Under the pieces are notes generated by a model. That model did not search any database, was not told the DNA's origin, and worked only from the letters and a program-made list of their open reading frames with translations. The translations under genes and the position numbers were made by a program. Shown in pieces: positions 1 through 5,138 of a stretch of DNA of 10,396 bases (positions within the stretch are counted from its first letter, which is position 1; every line of letters starts with the position of its first letter). Source of the DNA: CALAGJ01 sp964293305 (lineage in GTDB: Bacteria; Bacteroidota; Bacteroidia; Chitinophagales; Chitinophagaceae); contig CAXYYO010000063.1 of NCBI GenBank assembly GCA_964293305.1, forward strand, positions 1 to 10,396. Direction: 5' to 3'.

Positions 1-152
1 AATAAGTATTGTTTAGGCCTATATTCCTTAAAATACTCCCTCAATATTTCTATGGGTTTAATGGATAGCAAACTGTAACGGTCCTTTTTACCTTTGCCTT
101 GTTCTACTTTTATCTGCTTACGCTCTGAGTCGATATCTTTCTGATTATTGAC
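1..152 (-). pseudogene. Truncated tyrosine recombinase/integrase fragment (runs off left edge)
   Basis: Read on the minus strand from about 152 to 1, one open frame gives NNQKDIDSERKQIKVEQGKG, then KKDRY, a conserved-looking LLS stretch and ILREYFKEYRPKQYL. This is the segment between the first catalytic arginine and the HxLRH box of Bacteroidota tyrosine recombinases (phage integrase/XerC-D fold), where D-I-D-S-x-R plus QGKGKKDRY is very characteristic. The expected upstream part, namely the SAM-like DNA-binding domain and the GLRxSE motif with the first catalytic Arg, is absent. In its place the frame reads into a dispersed repeat (156-185) and meets a stop codon near 234, with no in-frame ATG. 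The C-terminal catalytic part would lie left of the window and cannot be judged. As visible, the gene is 5'-truncated and probably inactive. The identification is firm from motif recognition; the pseudogene status is inference. Confidence 0.75.
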
Positions 153-155
153 ATA

Positions 156-185
156 GATTGCTTCGTCGGCCTCATCGCAATGACG
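156..185. repeat. Dispersed intergenic repeat (attgcttcgtc...gcaatgacg type)
   Basis: The stretch opens with gattgcttcgtcgg and closes with cgcaatgacg, and has ATTGC (157-161) and GCAAT (177-181) as a small dyad. I recognise the general pattern, in reverse GTCATTGCGA...GACGAAGCAATC, as a widespread short dispersed repeat in Bacteroidota and some other bacteria. It begins exactly where recognisable recombinase sequence stops. It is more GC-rich than its surroundings. Family membership is from memory and no genome-wide copy count can be made here. Confidence 0.55.
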
Positions 186-208
186 CAGAGGGGTTCGGCT
201 TCCTCCCA

Positions 209-233
209 ATAAAGAAGACTGCTTCTTTTATTC
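209..233. other. Stem-loop aaagaag/cttcttt
   Basis: Perfect 7-bp arms AAAGAAG (211-217) and CTTCTTT (222-228) enclose the 4-base loop ACTG. The flanks aat and tatt extend the pairing with one bulged A. The stem is AT-rich and no U-tract follows on either strand, so it is a weak candidate for a terminator and more likely part of the repeat cluster. Confidence 0.4.
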
Positions 234-241
234 GCTATGAT

Positions 242-274
242 GTAGCCTGCATCTTCATTGCCCGTAGGGCGAAA
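242..274. repeat. 33-bp imperfect direct repeat, copy 1
   Basis: This 33-bp unit matches 346-378 at 27 of 33 positions and starts 104 bp before it. The shared blocks are gtag-x-ctgc, then cattgcccgtagggc, then aaa. The core gcccgtagggc is itself a small hairpin (GCCC-GTA-GGGC). Only two copies are present and the interval between them contains other repeat sequence, so this is not a CRISPR. It most resembles dispersed intergenic repeats. Confidence 0.6.
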
Positions 275-275
275 T

Positions 276-320
276 GTCTGAACCATGATTTATGGGATTA
301 AATGATTTACTTGATTTGAG
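276..320. repeat. Phased GATT repeat (dispersed-repeat type)
   Basis: The sequence gtctgaaccatgatttatgg continues with GATT starting at 287, 296, 304 and 313, so the spacing is 9, 8 and 9 bp. I recall 'tctgaac.atgattt...ggatt...' modules of this form as common dispersed intergenic repeats in Bacteroidota and related phyla. It is directly adjacent to copy 1 of the 33-bp repeat. No open frame of note crosses it. Family assignment is from memory. Confidence 0.5.
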
Positions 321-345
321 TTAGCATCCTTTCACTCACAATCAC

Positions 346-378
346 GTAGGCTGCTCAATCATTGCCCGTAGGGCTAAA
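346..378. repeat. 33-bp imperfect direct repeat, copy 2
   Basis: This is the second copy of the unit at 242-274, with the 14-base block attgcccgtagggc perfectly conserved (361-374 versus 257-270). Differences are concentrated in five positions just before that block. The GCCC-GTA-GGGC hairpin core is intact. It lies about 80 bp upstream of the fabF promoter element. Confidence 0.6.
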
Positions 379-406
379 AACTCTTTTTCCTTAATAAAAT
401 ATATGC

Positions 407-435
407 TCCCATATCTCAAAAAAGGATGTATGGGA
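407..435. promoter_or_regulatory. Inverted repeat beside the fabF promoter (possible operator)
   Basis: Perfect arms TCCCATA (407-413) and TATGGGA (429-435) are separated by 15 bases, with the arm starts 22 bp apart, close to two helical turns. The dyad ends 22 bp before the -7 element at 458, so its right arm overlaps the expected -33 region. Position and geometry suit a dimeric repressor, but the arms could equally be part of the neighbouring repeats. No regulator gene is present in the window. Confidence 0.35.
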
Positions 436-457
436 AAATGCATTCAGTAGTTCCTAT

Positions 458-465
458 TATCTTTG
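458..465 (+). promoter_or_regulatory. -7 promoter element for fabF
   Basis: TATCTTTG matches the Bacteroidota -7 consensus TAnnTTTG at every fixed position. No good -33 TTTG lies 19-21 bp upstream. Transcription would be expected to begin near 471-473, which leaves a leader of only about 10 bases before the ATG at 483 and argues against the TTG at 474 as the start codon. Confidence 0.6.
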
Positions 466-482
466 TGCCATAGTTGTTAATT

Positions 483-1727
483 ATGAATAGAGTAGTTGTA
501 ACAGGGCTTGGCGCACTTACACCCATAGGTAATACATTAAATAGTTTTTGGACCAATGTGTGCAATGGCGTAAGTGGTGCGGCACCCATTACAAAATTTG
601 ATACCGAACTTTTCAAAACAAAATTTGCTTGCGAAATAAAGCAGCTCAATATTGAAGCGTTTATTCCAAAAAATGAAAGTAGAAAGTATGACCTTTTTTC
701 TCAGTATGCACTCATTACCACGGCAGAAGCAGTGGAGCATGCAGGCATTGATTTTTCTGTGTTGGATAAAACAAAAATTGGGGTTATATGGGGTAGTGCC
801 AATGGAGGTCTTACTACCTTTCAGGAGCAGGTAAGTGAGTGGGCCAGGGGCAATGGTATGCCACATTTTAATCCATTTTTTATTCCCAAAATATTGGCGG
901 ACATACCCAGTGGCATTATCAGCATTAAATATGGATTAATGGGACTCAATTTTTCTACCATGAGTGCTTGTGCTACCTCTACAAATAGTATAATAGATGC
1001 ATTTAATTATATCAGATTGGGTAAAGCAGATATGATAATTACAGGAGGTAGCGAAGCACCTATAACTCAAAGTGGTATTGGTGGTTTTAACGCATGCAAA
1101 GCACTTTCGGTACGCAATGATGACCCTACTACGGCCAGCCGTCCTTTTGATGTGAGTAGGGATGGTTTTGTAATGGGTGAAGGTAGTGCCACACTGATAT
1201 TGGAAAGTTTGCATCATGCACAGGCAAGAGGTGCAAATATTATTGCAGAAGTAGCTGGTGGAGGTATGGCTGCAGATGCCTATCACCTTACCGGCACACA
1301 TCCGGAAGGTGCAGGCGCTTACCTCGGCATGAAAGCTGCATTGGAAGATGCAGGTATTGGCCCAAATGATATTGACTACTTAAATGCACATGCTACCAGT
1401 ACACCACTTGGCGATAAAAGTGAAATGATAGCTACAGAAAAATTGTTTGGCATTAGACAAAATCTTCATATCAGTGCCACTAAATCTGTAACAGGGCATA
1501 TGCTTGGAGCTGCAGGTGCAGTGGAGGCAATAGTATGTATTAAATCTATTCAGGATGGATTGATTCATCCTACCATAAACAGTAAGGATATAGAGCCAGA
1601 TATTGATGGCAAATACAATCTATGTCTTGGTACTGCTGTAAAGAAAGAAGTTCATTATGCCATGTCAAATACTTTTGGTTTTGGTGGTCATATTGCTACG
1701 GCTATTTTCAAAAAATATGAGCCATAA
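483..1727 (+). CDS. fabF: Beta-ketoacyl-ACP synthase II (FabF)
   Basis: This condensing enzyme of type II fatty-acid synthesis joins malonyl-ACP to an acyl chain in the cytoplasm, extending it by two carbons. The 414-residue product has the family's usual length and the full Cys-His-His set: Cys163 in SACATST, His303 in NAHATST, Lys334 and His339 in KSVTGHMLGAAGA. These fall at or within one residue of the E. coli FabF positions. Phe398 and Phe400 sit in the TFGFGGH loop, where Phe400 corresponds to the gatekeeper residue. Residue 404 is Ile where Asn is usual (GFGGTN). ATG 483 is preferred to an in-frame TTG at 474 because the TATCTTTG element at 458-465 would start transcription at about 471-473. 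acpP and rnc, the common Bacteroidota neighbours of fabF, are not alongside, so this may be a second KAS II copy or a paralogue serving another product. The family is certain; the physiological role is less so. Confidence 0.92.
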   Translation: MNRVVVTGLGALTPIGNTLNSFWTNVCNGVSGAAPITKFDTELFKTKFACEIKQLNIEAFIPKNESRKYDLFSQYALITTAEAVEHAGIDFSVLDKTKIGVIWGSANGGLTTFQEQVSEWARGNGMPHFNPFFIPKILADIPSGIISIKYGLMGLNFSTMSACATSTNSIIDAFNYIRLGKADMIITGGSEAPITQSGIGGFNACKALSVRNDDPTTASRPFDVSRDGFVMGEGSATLILESLHHAQARGANIIAEVAGGGMAADAYHLTGTHPEGAGAYLGMKAALEDAGIGPNDIDYLNAHATSTPLGDKSEMIATEKLFGIRQNLHISATKSVTGHMLGAAGAVEAIVCIKSIQDGLIHPTINSKDIEPDIDGKYNLCLGTAVKKEVHYAMSNTFGFGGHIATAIFKKYEP

Positions 1728-1786
1728 AAAGGGCTATCAGTATAGAGCAGAAAGATTGGATATTTAAAAGCAAGCAAAAAATAAAA

Positions 1787-2383
1787 ATGAAAAAAGGACT
1801 TATAATAATTGGCGTAGCCCTAATAGCTATAGCCATCTATTTTGTGGTATCAGGAAAAAAGAATCAGTCTCAAACCCTTGCCAACACTACCGAACCAATG
1901 GCGGGCAAGGCTCACAGTGAGTTATTCAATACTAGTACTGCCACTATGATGCAGCATTATTATGAACTCAAATCCGCTTTGGTAGCATGGGATACTTCCG
2001 TTATAAACACATCTATAGCCAGTGTTGTAAAAAGCATTGACCAAATCGTTTTAGATAGTACCACCACTGCCACTACAGCTTTTACTACAACAAAAAAACA
2101 TGCAAGCACATTGATAAATGCAGTGGGAATTGAAAACCAGAGAAAGGCATTTAGTAGTTTATCATTATCACTATTTACATTTTTGCAGGAGGAGCAGTAT
2201 AGCGTAGGCAAAGTGTATAAGCAGGAGTGCCCCATGGCTTTCTATGATACGGTAGCAGCTTGGTGGTTATCAGATAATGTTGAAATTGTAAATCCATACT
2301 TAGGCACACAGCACCCACGATATAAAAATGGTATGCTGCATTGTGGTGAAGTAAAAGACAGCGTTGCGTTTACTTCCTTATAG
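1787..2383 (+). CDS. Membrane-anchored DUF3347 domain protein
   Basis: The 198-residue protein starts with a basic MKKG and a hydrophobic helix (residues about 4-22), so it is either anchored in the inner membrane facing the periplasm or exported. A DUF3347 domain follows at about 55-195: HYYELKSALVAWDTS opens it, RKAFSSLS lies in the middle, and the C-terminal signature is ECPMAF, WWLS, EIVNPYLG and MLHCGEV. Cys148, Met150, Met183, His185 and Cys186 are plausible soft-metal ligands. DUF3347 is known mainly as a stand-alone periplasmic domain or fused to heavy-metal efflux adaptor proteins, where a copper-related role is suspected but not established. The ATG lies 59 bp after fabF behind an A-rich spacer typical of Bacteroidota translation starts. 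No TAnnTTTG element is visible in that gap, so read-through from fabF is likely. Domain assignment is confident; function is inference. Confidence 0.8.
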   Translation: MKKGLIIIGVALIAIAIYFVVSGKKNQSQTLANTTEPMAGKAHSELFNTSTATMMQHYYELKSALVAWDTSVINTSIASVVKSIDQIVLDSTTTATTAFTTTKKHASTLINAVGIENQRKAFSSLSLSLFTFLQEEQYSVGKVYKQECPMAFYDTVAAWWLSDNVEIVNPYLGTQHPRYKNGMLHCGEVKDSVAFTSL

Positions 2384-2400
2384 CAAAGATTTCTTTTTAT

Positions 2401-2441
2401 AACAAGTGGTAAGAAACTTTTTAAAATTTTACTTGTTTCTT
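2401..2441. other. Overlapping alternative inverted repeats between DUF3347 gene and receptor
   Basis: Two perfect 7-bp pairings share bases: AACAAGT (2401-2407) with ACTTGTT (2431-2437), and AAGAAAC (2411-2417) with GTTTCTT (2435-2441). Because 2435-2437 is used by both, only one hairpin can form at a time. An aaaatttt block sits between them. They could end the upstream transcript or shape the leader of the following receptor gene, but the loops are long (23 and 17 bases) and the stems AT-rich. Confidence 0.3.
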
Positions 2442-2490
2442 CCCTGCACTATACATAGCTACTATCAAAAACAAATACATATACACAGCA

Positions 2491-4848
2491 TTGAAAAAGG
2501 TATTCTTATTATTGAGTATCTTATTTTTTTCTTTTCATTTTTCTGCTGCGCAGAATAAGTTTGCGCTCAAGGGTTTCGTAAAAGACAGCACCAGCTTAGA
2601 AACAATACCTAATGCTGCCATATCCATCCAGAATCAAAACAAAGGAACTATTGCAAATGTGTATGGTTTCTACAGCATCTCATTACCCGAAGGGGATTAT
2701 ACCTTACTTATATCATCCATTGGATTTACTCCAAAGTTAATAACAGTAAACCTAAATAGGGATCAGGATGTTGACATTCTTCTGTCTCCATTAACGGTAA
2801 CCCAATCTGATGTAATAGTAACTGCCCGTAGAAATGCAGGCAATACCAAATCTGCACAGATGGGTAAAATTGATGTAAACATTAGTACTGTAAAAGCATT
2901 GCCGGCCATATTTGGTGAAACAGATATTTTAAAAACACTTCAATTGCTGCCGGGCATACGCAATGCCGGGGAAGGTAATGCAGGCTTTTATGTACGTGGT
3001 GGAGGGCCAGATCAAAACCTTATTCTGTTGGATGAAGCTGTAGTGTATAATACAGGTCATCTCTTTGGATTTTTTTCAGTATTTAATTCTGATGCCATCA
3101 AAAACCTCACTTTGTATAAAGGTGGTATGCCTGCACAATATGGCGGCAGACTTTCATCTGTAATTGACATAACCATGAAAGATGGCAATATGAAAAAGAT
3201 GGAAGGCACAGCGGGTATAGGACTGATAGCAAGCCGATTTGCTTTGGAAGGGCCCATAGTAAAAGATAAAAGCAGTTTTATAGTATCCGCAAGGCGTACA
3301 TATATTGATGCCTTAGCCAAACCTTTTATATCGAAGAGCAGCAATTTTTATGGAAGTGGTTATTATTTCTACGACTTAAATGCAAAAGCAAATTTTAAAA
3401 TTACGGATAAAGACCGTATTTTTTTAAGCGGCTATCTGGGTAAAGATGATTTTGAATTCGTAAATGATAAACGCAGTTTCAGTACAGAAATACCTTGGGG
3501 AAATAGTACAGCCACTCTTCGCTGGAATCATGTGTTTAATCGTAAAGTATTTAGTAATCTTTCATTAATATATAATGATTACAATTTTGATTTTGAAGGC
3601 CAACAGGATAATTTTAAGTTTAATTTAAGCAGTGGCATAAAAGATTTTACCGCCAAATATGATGTAGACTTTTTTGCCTCTACCCATCACCGGCTCAAGC
3701 TGGGTGCACAATATACTTATCACAATTTTCTGCCAAACCTTGCTAGCGGAAGTCAAGACTCTGTGGTGTTTAAGCCGGCAAGTGCTGCCAGAAAATTTGC
3801 CCGTGAAGCTGGCGTATATGTGCAGGACGATTGGGATATCAATAAAAAAATTAAGATCAATATTGGGCTACGTGCCAGCCTCTTTGATCAGGTAGGAAAA
3901 TATACAGAATACATTACCGATGTAAGTGGAAATAATTTAGACAGCATTCTTTATGGCAAGGGCGATGTGGTAAAAAGCTATGGCGGTCTAGAGCCACGCT
4001 TTACCATAAGATACAGCCTCAATGAAAATAGTAGTATTAAAGCATCGGCGGTACGCAATAATCAGTACATACATTTAGTAAGCAATGCAGGTACTACCCT
4101 ACCCACAGATATTTGGGTGCCTAGTACACTGCGTGTAATGCCTCAAACAGGATGGCTGTATGCAGCTGGGTATTTCAGAAACTTTAATAATAATATGTTT
4201 GAAACCAGTGTGGAGCTCTATTATAAAACAATGAATAATCAGATTGAATATGAACAAGGATACACCCCCAGTTTAGAAGATCCTGAGCAGTCATTTGTAT
4301 TTGGTAAGGGATGGAGTTACGGTGCTGAATTATATATTAATAAACAGAAAGGTAGGTGGACGGGTTGGCTGGGCTATACACTCAGCTGGACATGGAGAAA
4401 ATTTCCAGACCTCAACGATGGCATAAAATACCCCGGCAGATACGACCGTCGACATGACCTTTCCTTCGTAAACATATATGCACTGAATAGTAAATGGAAG
4501 CTGAGTTCTATTTTTGTATATGGATCGGGAAATGCAATTAGTTTGCCAGAGCGTTTTTATTTTATTGACGGAGTGCTTACCCAAGAATACAGCAGTATCA
4601 ATCAATACAGAATGAAACCCTATCATAGGCTTGATTTATCCGCCACTTATACACCTGTTCAAAAAAGACCACACCGCTTAAAGGGTCATTGGGTATTTAG
4701 TATATACAATGTGTACAGCCGGCTCAATCCTTATTTTTATTATTTTGATCAGGAAGGAAATCCTACAACCGGCGATTTAAAAGTAGAAGCAAGACAGGTA
4801 TCTCTATTCCCAATTATTCCCTCGATAACCTGGAATGTAAGTTTTTAA
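2491..4848 (+). CDS. TonB-dependent receptor with carboxypeptidase-regulatory-like N-terminal domain
   Basis: This 785-residue outer-membrane receptor would take up an unknown substrate using TonB-ExbBD energy. A signal peptide covers residues 1-20 (KK, hydrophobic core, SAA|Q). A CarboxypepD_reg-like beta domain spans about 24-108, with SISLPEGDYTLLISSIGF as its core. The plug (about 115-230) carries LLPGIRNAGEG, GFYVRGGGPDQN around 166-175, LLDEAVVYN and GGMPAQYGGRLSSVID from 211. The rest is the 22-strand barrel, ending in an aromatic residue (WNVSF) as expected for BAM-dependent insertion. No SusD partner follows, so it is not a SusC/SusD pair. The start is TTG at 2491: it alone gives a complete signal peptide, and no in-frame ATG precedes it. 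It lies 107 bp after the DUF3347 gene, whose suspected metal link hints at a metal or metal-complex substrate. That link is inference only. Confidence 0.88.
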   Translation: MKKVFLLLSILFFSFHFSAAQNKFALKGFVKDSTSLETIPNAAISIQNQNKGTIANVYGFYSISLPEGDYTLLISSIGFTPKLITVNLNRDQDVDILLSPLTVTQSDVIVTARRNAGNTKSAQMGKIDVNISTVKALPAIFGETDILKTLQLLPGIRNAGEGNAGFYVRGGGPDQNLILLDEAVVYNTGHLFGFFSVFNSDAIKNLTLYKGGMPAQYGGRLSSVIDITMKDGNMKKMEGTAGIGLIASRFALEGPIVKDKSSFIVSARRTYIDALAKPFISKSSNFYGSGYYFYDLNAKANFKITDKDRIFLSGYLGKDDFEFVNDKRSFSTEIPWGNSTATLRWNHVFNRKVFSNLSLIYNDYNFDFEGQQDNFKFNLSSGIKDFTAKYDVDFFASTHHRLKLGAQYTYHNFLPNLASGSQDSVVFKPASAARKFAREAGVYVQDDWDINKKIKINIGLRASLFDQVGKYTEYITDVSGNNLDSILYGKGDVVKSYGGLEPRFTIRYSLNENSSIKASAVRNNQYIHLVSNAGTTLPTDIWVPSTLRVMPQTGWLYAAGYFRNFNNNMFETSVELYYKTMNNQIEYEQGYTPSLEDPEQSFVFGKGWSYGAELYINKQKGRWTGWLGYTLSWTWRKFPDLNDGIKYPGRYDRRHDLSFVNIYALNSKWKLSSIFVYGSGNAISLPERFYFIDGVLTQEYSSINQYRMKPYHRLDLSATYTPVQKRPHRLKGHWVFSIYNVYSRLNPYFYYFDQEGNPTTGDLKVEARQVSLFPIIPSITWNVSF

Positions 4849-4889
4849 TTCTTGATGAAATTAATCATGGTTTTCTTCGTATCAATATT

Positions 4890-4922
4890 AAACCCATTTT
4901 AAGTATGTAGGGTTTCTTTTTT
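4890..4922 (+). terminator. Possible rho-independent terminator after first receptor
   Basis: AAACCC (4890-4895) pairs with GGGTTT (4910-4915) across a 14-base loop, followed by C and a six-base T run. The stem is short and the loop long, so it is weak. It sits 42 bp past the receptor stop codon in a 290-bp gene-free gap. The remainder of that gap (to 5138) is strongly AT-rich, and I see no full TAnnTTTG promoter match in it. The nearest, taatatttg at 4975-4983, has one extra spacer base. Confidence 0.35.
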
Positions 4923-5138
4923 GGAAAAAAATCAACTGCTTAGTGTGGGTTAAAAGTGTTTAAAATTGAAAATATAATATTTGAATGCCCGACTTTTGAA
5001 TGGAATTATTATTTTAATAGATAGAAAACAAACTTTTATTCCTTTTTTTATTCATTTGATAGAAAAGTTAATTTTCAGACTGCAATCATATACAGATTTA
5101 CACAAATAATTATAAAACCAATACGATTAAATTGTTTT

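Noticed and set aside
242..378. CRISPR array
   Set aside because: Only two imperfect units are present, with a 71-bp interval that itself contains repeat sequence; no cas genes are present.
474..482. TTG at 474 as the fabF start, adding MLI before MNR
   Set aside because: The TATCTTTG promoter element predicts transcription beginning at about 471-473, and with ATG 483 the catalytic residues fall at or within one residue of E. coli FabF numbering.
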